Of a DNA stretch of 64,000 nucleotides, positions 29,794-39,300 are shown piece by piece; the stretch's first letter is position 1; every line of letters begins with the position of its first letter. The DNA comes from Tritrichomonas musculus (lineage: Eukaryota; Parabasalia; Tritrichomonadida; Tritrichomonadidae), in the NCBI GenBank assembly GCA_039105265.1, contig JAPFFF010000006.1:1116001-1180000 (forward strand). The letters are read 5' to 3'. A program made the position numbers and the translations under genes. Under the pieces are notes generated by a model. The model was not told the origin of the DNA. It saw only the letters and a program-made list of their open reading frames with translations, and searched no databases.

Positions 29794-31038
29794 ATGGAAA
29801 ACCTTGTTTTTGTTAATAATTTATTACCTGATACGAATGAAGAAGAAGTTATTAATCTTTTCCGTCAATCTGGAAATACTAATGCCGAAAGTATTGAATT
29901 CATTACTTACAACTTCATGAATCAAGTAATTCGATTAAATTGCGCTTTTGTTACTTTTACCAACCATGAAAGCGTTGAAAAATTTTTATCTCCCGAAAAT
30001 CCTCCCATTGAAATTAATGGTCATCTTGTTTCATTACAAGCAGCAACCGACTTCATTGATTTTAATCCAACTGCAATTTTATTGGGAGATTCATCATATT
30101 TATCAAAGGATATATTATTAGATTTATTCAAAGACTTCAATCCAGTTGACATCAATGCTGTTTATTCAAATGATGTCCAATATTTTACAATTGTATTTAA
30201 CACTCAAGCAAATCGTGATAATGCTATAAAAAATAGCAGCCATTTTGTATATAAAAGGAACACATATTCACTCCGTCTTTTTGGTGTTTACCCACCAGAA
30301 AAGTTTCCAACAGTTTGCGGAATTAACAAAATTCTTGAAGATGGTCCAAAAAAGAAAAAAAAGAAGCTATTTTTATTAAAACATTTAGGGCAAAGTTATT
30401 ATATTGATCCAATAATTGGCGCAACAATATCTGGGAAAATACGTAAAGAACTTATTCTTAATCCAAAATTGAAAGAATTAACATTATTATCTATCAAAGG
30501 GAATTTTGCTCCTCTAAATGATATTTTTTGGGGAAAGAAATTACAACTCACAGAGAAAGACAATGATCCTCATTTCCTATATCACATGTCAGCATTTTTA
30601 GAAATAGAGTCATTAATAGAATTCTTTGAAGACGACTATTACAATATTCTCGATCAATTTAATGCAGTTGATGAAGTTCGTGAAATGAGTCGATATGGAT
30701 CCGGTATTACTCCCAACATTCGATATCTTGCATCCCACCTTTCTATTTTTATCGATGATGATGAATTTGGAAGACTTTCAGGTGATATTCTACAACTTAT
30801 TCTATCTTCAAAGTATATCTGTGACGATTCAATTGCTACTGAAAGGCTGCGTGACATTTTGTCTAAAAACAGATCCGGAAGCAAAAATGAAGGAAACAAT
30901 AATTCACTTCAAGGGTTGATGGATAATGAATATGCCAATATCCTTTCTGATTATTCAATCGATTTAAATACCATGAGATATAAATTTATTGAGCTTTTTG
31001 ATCTGAGTGTTGGACAAGATCCAAATGTAAACACATAA
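29794..31038 (+). CDS. RRM-domain RNA-binding protein
   Basis: A 414-residue protein. Residues 3-80 form an RNA recognition motif. RNP2 is LVFVNNL (4-10), then the helix DTNEEEVINLFRQSG. RNP1 is degenerate: NCAFVTFTN (about 50-58) replaces the K/RGFGFVxF consensus, though the central aromatics remain. A second RRM-like fold follows (about 92-165: AILLGDS, SKDILLDLFKDFNPVDIN, YFTIVFNTQANRDNAI). A run of six lysines (near 188) leads into a helical C-terminal region (about 190-414) without known motifs. It probably binds RNA in translation or mRNA handling; the targets are unknown. The start is the first ATG of the frame and lies just downstream of a TCAAAT Inr-like site. Confidence 0.75.
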   Translation: MENLVFVNNLLPDTNEEEVINLFRQSGNTNAESIEFITYNFMNQVIRLNCAFVTFTNHESVEKFLSPENPPIEINGHLVSLQAATDFIDFNPTAILLGDSSYLSKDILLDLFKDFNPVDINAVYSNDVQYFTIVFNTQANRDNAIKNSSHFVYKRNTYSLRLFGVYPPEKFPTVCGINKILEDGPKKKKKKLFLLKHLGQSYYIDPIIGATISGKIRKELILNPKLKELTLLSIKGNFAPLNDIFWGKKLQLTEKDNDPHFLYHMSAFLEIESLIEFFEDDYYNILDQFNAVDEVREMSRYGSGITPNIRYLASHLSIFIDDDEFGRLSGDILQLILSSKYICDDSIATERLRDILSKNRSGSKNEGNNNSLQGLMDNEYANILSDYSIDLNTMRYKFIELFDLSVGQDPNVNT

Positions 31039-31953
31039 TTTTTTTTTTGATTGTAATAAATGTATATAAGAATAACAGCTACATTTTTTTTATTTAATCA
31101 AATGAAAAATAATTTTTTGAATCTCATTCATTTTTGGAAATTTCCAATTGCTGCAATTAATTGCAATTAATACTGCATTAAACAAAATGATTACTGGGGA
31201 AAAATCTATTATTATATTAAAAATAGTTCTGGCGGTTAGACCTTTCTTAAAAAGTGATTTTTAACTACTTTACAAATTATTTTTTAACTTTTACAAAAGT
31301 TTATATTTTACGTCTTTCAAAAAAATAACGAATTTTCGAACTTTTTGTCTCGATGAGTATTGGTATACCAAGAACATAATGCATGTATTTATTTACAAAA
31401 TACTTTGCTTAAAATAATATCTGATGTTCAGTTGTATAAATTAATTATTCAAGGAGAAATATATAAATTATTATTTTTTATGCTTTCAAATTTTCTGAAT
31501 TACTATTACAATTTTTATTTGAATTTTTTTTTTTTTATTTCAAAATAAAAATACTTTTGAATAGATGCTTTTTTTTTCTATTACTTTTCCAAAATTGCAT
31601 TTATTATTATTATTAATTATTAAAAAATTATTAATTAAAATTATAATATAATAACAATTTTTCTTTTGTAAAAAAAAAAACAATAAAATAATTACATACA
31701 GAAAAAAATATTATATTATATTAATTTTCCCCTCTTCTTTTATTAAAGCAAATATATTATTAAATAATAATTATGAATTATAAAATAAATAATTCAAAAA
31801 ATTAAAGTTATATATAAGTTTTTGGAAGATAGATATTATTTAACATTCTCAATTCAAAAATTTTGAATTCTTGAACTCTTTAAAATTTTATATGAATAAT
31901 AATAGTAAATTTTATATTAAAAACATTCCTTTTCAATATCAAACAGTTGTTAA
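31039..31953. other. AT-rich intergenic stretch
   Basis: About 0.9 kb of A/T-rich, homopolymer-rich DNA downstream of the RRM gene. A copy of GAACTTTTTG occurs at about 31338. No coding or element signal is recognised. Confidence 0.4.
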
Positions 31954-32866
31954 TAAGCATGTCAACTTGGATTTTATTTTTGAAAATGGTGGATTTTATT
32001 GGAATTTTGGTTTTTAAAAAAAAATTCATAAAGAACGTGATATGTTCGTGAATCTTGAATTCTTCATATAAGATTATATATTTTATGAGATTTGGAAGGT
32101 TTTTAATTGAACTTTATAATGTTTTCGAAAAAAATAAATATTATCAAAAAATTTTCTGATATACAAAGCATTAATCTTAAATCATTTGAATCATTATAAA
32201 TAAATAATATAGAAAAATGATTATTTAAAGTTATATTGTTATAAAATATAAATGCAATATGTTATTTTTTTTTTTTTCTGAACTTTTATACTTCATAAAG
32301 CATCAGTTTTGATATATTTCAGTACTTTTATAGTTTTTTTATTTCCTTTTTTAATTCTTGAATTTCATTTGCAAAAAGAATCATATTTAAAATATCTTAC
32401 CAAATATAAATTCAAAAAGTTTATTTAAATAGAATGCCATTTTACTCCCAAAATAAAAAAAAAATAAAAACCATAACGTTCTCCTCCATGGTTTTTATGG
32501 TTTGTATTTCAATGCATTTTGATCGGAAATGATCGTTTTCCTCACAAATAAAAACCAAAAAATCATAAAAAACGTTTTTTGGTTTTTATTTGAATGCTTT
32601 TTGATCGGAAATGATCGAAACGCATTCAAATAAAATCCATAAAAACCATGGAGGAGAACGTTAAGGTTTTTATTTTTTTTTTATTTTGGGTGTAAAATGG
32701 CATAAAAGTGTCTATTAAATATTCATGGTGTAAAATGCCATATTAAAATATTACTCTAAAAAAATGAAGAATTTTTAATGAAAATTTTTGACAACAAAAC
32801 TTAAAAACCACCATTAAAAACCAGTTTTGGATTTTAAATCTATGGAGGCTATTGTTGACATGCTTA
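31954..32866. mobile_element. Non-autonomous TIR element, 913 bp, 7-bp target duplication, with a nested element
   Basis: Ends TAAGCATGTCAAC (31954-31966) and its exact complement (32854-32866). TTGTTAA flanks both ends (31947-31953 and 32867-32873). Because the flanks are A/T-rich the duplication could be 5-7 bp. Just inside the ends, TTGGATTTTA and TGGTTTTTAA are also shared in inverted order. There is no coding frame. A separate foldback element (32434-32703) sits within it. Confidence 0.75.
32434..32703. repeat. Near-perfect 270-bp foldback palindrome nested in the larger element
   Basis: The left arm starts ATGCCATTTTACTCCCAAAA and the right arm is its complement with few mismatches over about 100 bp (shared landmarks CGTTCTCCTCCATGGTTTTTATGG and GATCGGAAATGATC). 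The centre is itself palindromic: AATAAAAACC / GGTTTTTATT around 32545-32600. A further copy of the end, GGTGTAAAATGCCAT, lies at about 32730-32744. Such a molecule would extrude or transcribe into a long hairpin. Confidence 0.85.
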
Positions 32867-33145
32867 TTGTTAATGTTACACTTGGTATCAAAAAGCAATT
32901 GATAATTTATATCCACTTTTTCAGTATTTAATTGGTCGCAATTCCACTAAAAAAGATATTGTTTTATTCCATATTATAAAAAATATTTTTCAGAGATTTT
33001 CGTCAGAAAAGTGTGAAATTTTGAATATACCATTGATATTATTTTGAATTGTTAAGATAATAAAAAAAAAAAAAAAAAAAATATTATATTATCAATTTTA
33101 GGTGTTATTTAAAATAAAGTAATAAATGGCGTGATATGATTAATT

Positions 33146-35350
33146 TTAATCATACAAATCAAGTCCAAAACCTTCGTAAAATAGTGATGTAATATCTTTT
33201 GCATTTGGTGAAATTTTATTCTCCAATTTTATGTTTTGCAAATGCGATGTTAAAATAGGCTTTAAACCAATGTTGTATAAAAAATCAATTGTTCTATATG
33301 ACTCATATAAAGAGTCAAAATTTTCATATAATTTATATGAAAGTATTATATTACATACTTTTGATTCCAAGCCACTTTTTGCAACTTTTTGCTTGATAGC
33401 TGAGATGTCGTTTCCAAATTGTTTAATCAACGCTATGCATAATAACAATAAAGAATGGTTGAATTGATTTGATGACTTTATTAATAATTCAATTGATTTG
33501 TTTATATCATGTTCAATTGAATCTTCATAGATGTAAAGATGTGCCAAGTTGTACATTGATAAATGATCATTTTTTTGTCGAATTGCTTCTTTGAAATATT
33601 CAATTGCATTTCCAATTCTTTTATGAATATTCTCTTCTTCAAATCCATGCTTGTATATAATTCCAAGGTTGTTTTTTGCAAATTCAATATTAAATGAAGA
33701 TGCCTCTTTGTAATAATGAATGGCTTCTTTAATGTCCCTTTTTATATGCCTTCCTTCATGAAGCAAAAATCCATGCATAAAGTTTGCTTTTCTGAAACCG
33801 TTCATTGATGATTGAATAATGTAACGTTTGCCTTTAATCTCATCTTTAGGAAAATGAAGGCCAAAAAAGTAAATAAGACCGAGACAGAATTGTGCATTTG
33901 AATAATTTTTCTCTGCAGAAAGTGAAAAATAATGAACAGCTTTGTTTATATCTTGTTTGACATATTTACCTTGATAATATATGAATCCCATAGAAAATTG
34001 CGCTTTTGGATGATTTTGATTTGCTGCAAGAGTCAAATAATAAATTGCTTTATTGAAATCATGTGCTTGTTGATAAATAATGCCAAGATTGAATTGTGCT
34101 TCTTCTACATTTTGATTTGCAGCAAGTGATAAATAATGAATCGATTTGTTAATGTCACGTGCGACATATCCTCCTTCATAATAAAAGAGCCCGAGGAAAA
34201 ACTGCGCTTGTGGATAATTCTGGTTCGCAGCAAGAGTGAAATAATGAACTGATTTGTCAATATCACGTGTAACATATTTACCATCATAATAAGTGACGCC
34301 TAGATTATATTGTGCAATTGCTACATTTTGCTTTGCTGCAAGTTTAAAATAATAAATTGATTTCTCAATGTTTCGAGTGACATATTTGCCACCACAATAA
34401 ATTATTCCCAAATAAAACTGAGAATCTGAATTATTCTGATTTGCAGACAATGTCAAATAATGAATTGCCTTTTCAATATCATATGAGACATATATTATGC
34501 CAAGAAAAAATTGAGCATCTGAATCATTTTGCTGTGCAGCTAATGAAAAATAATGAATTGCTTTTTGAATATCTTGTGTAACATATTCGCCATTATAATA
34601 AATAAATCCTAGATTGTAGAGTGCTTGATTAAAATTATTATCTGCAGCTAATGAAAAATAATGAATTACTTTATTCATATCTCGCATTATATATTTTCCA
34701 TCATAATAAATAATAGCAAGATTACATTGTGCTTGTGAAATATTTTGATCTGCAGCCAATTTATAATAAAAAATTGCTTTGTTAATATCACGTGCGATAT
34801 ATTTACCTTCTTCGTAAATAACACCAAGCATATATTGTGCTTGTGGATTATTTTGATCTGCAGACATTTGAAAATAATGAATTGCTTTCTTAACATCTTG
34901 TTTAATATATTTCCCTTCATAATAAATTGCGCCAAGGTTATATTGTGCTTCAACACTATTATAATTTGCTGCAACAGTAAAAATAAGAATCGCTTGTTCA
35001 ATATCACGTTCAATATATTTACCTTCATAAAATATTGTACCAAGATAAAACATGGCTTCAACATGGTCATGTTCTGCAGCTCTTACAAAATAATGAAGTG
35101 CTTTTTTAATGTCTTGTGTAACATATTCCCCTTTGTAATAAATAACACCAAGATTAAATAATGCTTCAGGATTGTTTCGTTTTGCAGCAAGTGAAAAATA
35201 ATGAATTGCTTTATTAACATCTTTCACACCATATTTATCTTGATAATAAATTTGACCAAGGCTTAATTGTGCCTCTGAATTAATGAAATCTGCTGCTAAT
35301 GTCAAATAATGAATAGCTTTCTTGATGTCTTGCGTGACATATTGCCCTTG
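33146..35350 (-). CDS. Sel1-repeat protein, apparently 5'-truncated
   Basis: About 16 tandem 36-residue Sel1-like (TPR-type) repeats of the form A-x-x-x-L-G-x-I-Y-Y-x-G-K-Y-V-x-x-D-I-x-K-A-I-H-Y-F-x-L-A-A-x-x-x-N fill residues 1 to about 560. More divergent repeats and a C-terminal cap follow (ISPNAKDITSLFYEGFGLDLYD). Repeat sequence continues upstream to the stop at 35351-35353, where the frame begins in mid-repeat (QGQYVTQDIKKAIHYLTLAAD) without an ATG. The first in-frame ATG is at 35053 (inside repeat 3). Trichomonad Sel1 proteins often carry an N-terminal kinase or other domain, and none is present here. So the gene has probably lost its 5' end, though 2.2 kb of open frame suggests that this was recent or that the ATG at 35053 is used. 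Sel1 repeats mediate protein-protein contacts. Nearly identical repeats favour slippage. Confidence 0.7.
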   Translation of the reverse strand, partial: QGQYVTQDIKKAIHYLTLAADFINSEAQLSLGQIYYQDKYGVKDVNKAIHYFSLAAKRNNPEALFNLGVIYYKGEYVTQDIKKALHYFVRAAEHDHVEAMFYLGTIFYEGKYIERDIEQAILIFTVAANYNSVEAQYNLGAIYYEGKYIKQDVKKAIHYFQMSADQNNPQAQYMLGVIYEEGKYIARDINKAIFYYKLAADQNISQAQCNLAIIYYDGKYIMRDMNKVIHYFSLAADNNFNQALYNLGFIYYNGEYVTQDIQKAIHYFSLAAQQNDSDAQFFLGIIYVSYDIEKAIHYLTLSANQNNSDSQFYLGIIYCGGKYVTRNIEKSIYYFKLAAKQNVAIAQYNLGVTYYDGKYVTRDIDKSVHYFTLAANQNYPQAQFFLGLFYYEGGYVARDINKSIHYLSLAANQNVEEAQFNLGIIYQQAHDFNKAIYYLTLAANQNHPKAQFSMGFIYYQGKYVKQDINKAVHYFSLSAEKNYSNAQFCLGLIYFFGLHFPKDEIKGKRYIIQSSMNGFRKANFMHGFLLHEGRHIKRDIKEAIHYYKEASSFNIEFAKNNLGIIYKHGFEEENIHKRIGNAIEYFKEAIRQKNDHLSMYNLAHLYIYEDSIEHDINKSIELLIKSSNQFNHSLLLLCIALIKQFGNDISAIKQKVAKSGLESKVCNIILSYKLYENFDSLYESYRTIDFLYNIGLKPILTSHLQNIKLENKISPNAKDITSLFYEGFGLDLYD

Positions 35351-35570
35351 TTATTAAAAAAACATAATTTTATTTATTCAATATTGAATGATAATTGAAA
35401 AACAAATTGAATAGATATAAAATATAATCTTTGCCATAAGCCTTTATTTTTATTAATTTATACACTTAAATACCAAATATCATACTCAAAAATTATTTTT
35501 AATTTGAATGTATTTCGATATTTCAATAAAAAATATTGAAATAGTTTATGTGAACATTTTAAAAACTTAA

Positions 35571-35582
35571 AACTTTTTGATA
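35571..35582 (+). promoter_or_regulatory. AACTTTTTGATA box upstream of EF-hand gene
   Basis: AACTTTTTGATA, 27 bases before the ATG at 35610. The same 12-mer is 19 bases before the RRM gene and, reversed, 75 bases before the beta-helix gene. Confidence 0.4.
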
Positions 35583-35609
35583 TATTAACTAAAATATATT
35601 TTTTCGTAA

Positions 35610-36071
35610 ATGTCAGGTGTTATTACTTGCGATAAGGATGAACAAGATTTAAAGAGATTATACTCAGCTCTTGACCAAGATGGCAACGGGTATTTAGACG
35701 AAGATGAATTGAAAGTTCTCTGCCGTAATTGTGGTATGCCAGAAAGTTATGCCAAGCTTTGCATTCTTCTTGTAGGCAATGGAAAATCTCAAATTAATTT
35801 TGAGTTATATAAAAAATTCATTGCAATTCTTGTTTTATACTCTTCAGATAAACCTCAATTCCTTCGTCTTGTATTCAATGCTCTTGACGCAGATGATAGC
35901 GGCACATTGGAAATTGATGAGGTTTTCGTTTTCCTCCGCGCTTTAGGAATAAATTGCACAATAGCTCAAGCAACTCAAATTCTTAAAGTTGCAGATGATA
36001 ATTCAGACATGAAGCTTAATGAAAAAGAATTTTCTGATTTAGTTGAAGGATTGGAAGCAACCTTAAAATAA
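35610..36071 (+). CDS. Calmodulin-like EF-hand calcium-binding protein
   Basis: A 153-residue protein with four EF-hand units in two pairs. Loop 1 is residues 22-33 (DQDGNGYLDEDE), a canonical 12-residue calcium loop. Loop 2 (near 57-68, GKSQINFELYKK) has lost its ligands. Loop 3 is 93-104 (DADDSGTLEIDE), canonical. Loop 4 is 129-140 (DDNSDMKLNEKE), which keeps D1, N3, D5 and E12 and may bind weakly. The size matches calmodulin/centrin relatives, but the loss of loop 2 and the cysteine content set it apart from true calmodulin. It is probably a calcium sensor; the partner is unknown. AACTTTTTGATA lies 27 bases upstream of the ATG. Confidence 0.88.
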   Translation: MSGVITCDKDEQDLKRLYSALDQDGNGYLDEDELKVLCRNCGMPESYAKLCILLVGNGKSQINFELYKKFIAILVLYSSDKPQFLRLVFNALDADDSGTLEIDEVFVFLRALGINCTIAQATQILKVADDNSDMKLNEKEFSDLVEGLEATLK

Positions 36072-36317
36072 ACATTTGATTCATACCAGATCTTTGCCGA
36101 AATCATTTGATGTAAACAATTTCTTTGAATTAAGATTCTTTAATAAATTCATAGTATACACCATTATTAAACAAAACTTTTTTTCTTATAACACTATCAT
36201 TTATAATCATTTTTCACTTTTTTATTTTATTCTTTTTTTTTTTTCAAAATATAAATGGCCAAACAAAAAATATTTTCGTTAATATATCCATTCATTATTT
36301 ATATATATATATATAAT

Positions 36318-39300
36318 TTAATCCTTTTTGTTTTGGTCTACAAGTTGTTTTATCTTTGGGGCACTCATTGGGAAATTCAAAGTAGGAAAATCAAATTTAA
36401 ATTCATCGTCAACTGCTTTTGAAGCTTTGATTGCGTCTAAAATTGCAAAGGGAACTGATAAAGCAAAATCAACACAAGATTCACTACATGACTTCGAGCC
36501 AAGAATTCCAGCTGGTTGAACTTCTCTTTCCAAAAGATCAATGTTCAAACTTTGTGGAACATCACTTATAGATGGAACCTTGTAAAATGAAGGACCATTT
36601 GTATACATTTTTCCAGGAGGGAGCCATTCATTCAAATCAAATGAGTCATCTTTTTGAGTGATATCTGAATTGTGAGGTTTGCGGCCTACAATAGGCTCCT
36701 CAATTGTGAAGTAACCGATTCCTTGAAGAAGTCCTCCTTCGATTTGACCAATGTCTATAGCTTGGTTTAATGAAGATCCAACATCAGCCACAACATCTGT
36801 TCGAAGAATTTGATGATCACCAGTAAGTAAATCGATTTCAACTTTAGATGCACTACATCCGTAGCTGAAGCACTTACATGCTTTTACAGATTCTAGATCT
36901 GCTCCATTCTTTGCTTCTTCGATGTTTTTCAGATGTTTATCCCAATCGAAATTGACATCTTTTTGAGTGAAGTTCCCTTTTGCAGAAAGGTCAATTTGAT
37001 CAAAATAAGCTATTTTAATAGCTTCTTCCCAAGTTCTTCCTTCAACTTCTCGGTATTTCTTCAATCTATCACGAAGAATCTCACAGGCATTCTCAACAGC
37101 TCCACCATTAATGTCTGTTCCAGTTGAACCTGATGTTGGCGAAGCATTTGGAACGTGATCAGTTCTATTCGATCTAACTTCTACTTTTTCAATAGGAATC
37201 GACAACACGGAAGCAGCAATTTGGGCCATTTTTGTATTTAATCCTTGACCCATTTCGCAGCCACCATGAAAGACCTTCACAGTTCCATCTTTAAAGATTT
37301 CAACTTCTGCAAATCCTTGGTTCATAAATCTAGCAGAGAAGCCAACCGGATAAATAACCGGCACAATGGCAATACCCATTTTTTTAAATTTATTATTTTT
37401 ATTAAATTCAATTACTTCTGATCGTTGTTTTTTGATATTGAACTTTTCTTCACTGACAAGAAGATCAAAGCATTCTTTAATCGTACAGCCACCAAATTTA
37501 TAGCCATAAGCGGTTTTATTGCCATCCATTTTATAAAGATTAATATAACGTATTTCTTCTGTATTTTTTTGCAAATAATTAGCAACCTTCTCAATAGCAG
37601 ATTCAATTGTTAAAAAGCCTTGAGGAGTACCAAATGCTCGGAAGGCTGTTCCAGTAATAAGATTGGTCTTGCACAAATGTCCAACTGCTGATATGTTCGG
37701 AATTGAATATGAATTATTGCAATAGAGAAGTGCTTTGTCGCAAACACCATTTGACATGTCTAAAGACCAGCCACAATCGAGATAATATTGAACATCCATT
37801 GCATGAATGATTCCTTTATCATCAAATGCAATTTTATAGGTCGAATACATTGGATGCCTTTGACCTTGCATCGTCATGTCAGTGTTTCTATCAAGAGTCA
37901 ATTTGATTGGAACACCAAGCTTTAAAGCAGCAACAGAGGCGGCATTTGAAAGAACACTTGTTCGTGTTTCTTTACCTCCAAAGGCACCACCAACTCGGTT
38001 GACAACAACGTTTATCTTATGAGCTTTCATATCGTTAACACGACAAAGATCAGCAAGCATTATTGAAGGGTGCTGTGTAGCTGTGTAGACTGTTAAATTA
38101 TCATCATCAGCGGGTACAACGTAGATGGATGTAGTTTCAAGATAAAAGTGACTTTGACCATTTGTTGTCATTTCGCCTGTTATGACGTGAATTCCTTCTT
38201 CACTGTTTGATGAGAAATAATGATCTGGATTGCCAAGTCTCATTCGATGGTTGTAGTTGAAGAATGAGTTGGCTTTAATTGCTTGTTGTGGTGTAAGAAT
38301 AGCAGGAAGTTCTTCGTAAGTAACACGCACTAATTTGGCAGCTTTTCTGGCAATCTCGTCTGTTTTAGCAACAATTAAAGCAATTGGTTGGCCAATATAA
38401 TAGACTTCTTCTTCTGCAAAAACGGGCTCTACTATTTGAGGGTCACCTACATAATTTTTACCTCGAATATCTTCTTTGGTGATTTTGTCAACAACACCTG
38501 GAAATTCAAGAGCTTCTGTAAAATCTATATTTAATATTTTACCATGTGGTATTGATGAACGAACAAAGGCTGCATGAAAGGTATTAATAGTATTTGGAAT
38601 ATCATCTACATAGATTGATTCACCTGTAACCTGGACAGCTCCAGAAAGATGACGAATAGGCAATCCAATAACATTAAAATCACCTTTATTTGCTTCTTTT
38701 TTCCTCTTTTCTTCTTTACAATGACATCCTCCAATTTTGAATGATTTTTTGGCCGGACTTTCAATTACATCAGTAGCACTTTTATCGTATTGCAAACCTC
38801 TGTCTCTTTGTGTTTGATGATAGAATCTGATCAAGAAACTTTTAGCTACTTGAATTCTAAATTGAGGGAAACCGCCAGGTGTTTTTTCATTCAATGGATA
38901 CAATTGATCAATCAAATTGAATGAGCTCTCAATATTTTCAATTGAAAACGTTTTTCCTCTCAAAAAGTTTTCAACAGTAGTTGCTCGGTTTGGACAGGCA
39001 GCCATTCCACTGTAAGCAACTCTCATCTCTTTGATACAGCCACTTTCGTCGAGCGATCCGAAAATTGTCGACGAAACAATGCAGATGTCGTCATCACGAC
39101 GATGCCCTTGCTTGAATGTTGATACGAACTCGTTCTTCGTTGGAATTTTCATCCTTATTTCAGTTACAATTTCGGTTGGCTTCAACGAAATCTTCCTGTA
39201 ACTTGTGTAGAATGAGTTGTCGAATTCTTTCTCAATTTTCTTCTTCGTCTGACAGTCTGTCAGAACAAGAGTAGCCTTCATGGCAAGTAGGAAGTTCGAT

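Noticed and set aside
33146-35350. Regular 108-bp spacing as a satellite or CRISPR-like array
   Set aside because: The periodicity is fully explained by in-frame 36-residue Sel1 repeats.
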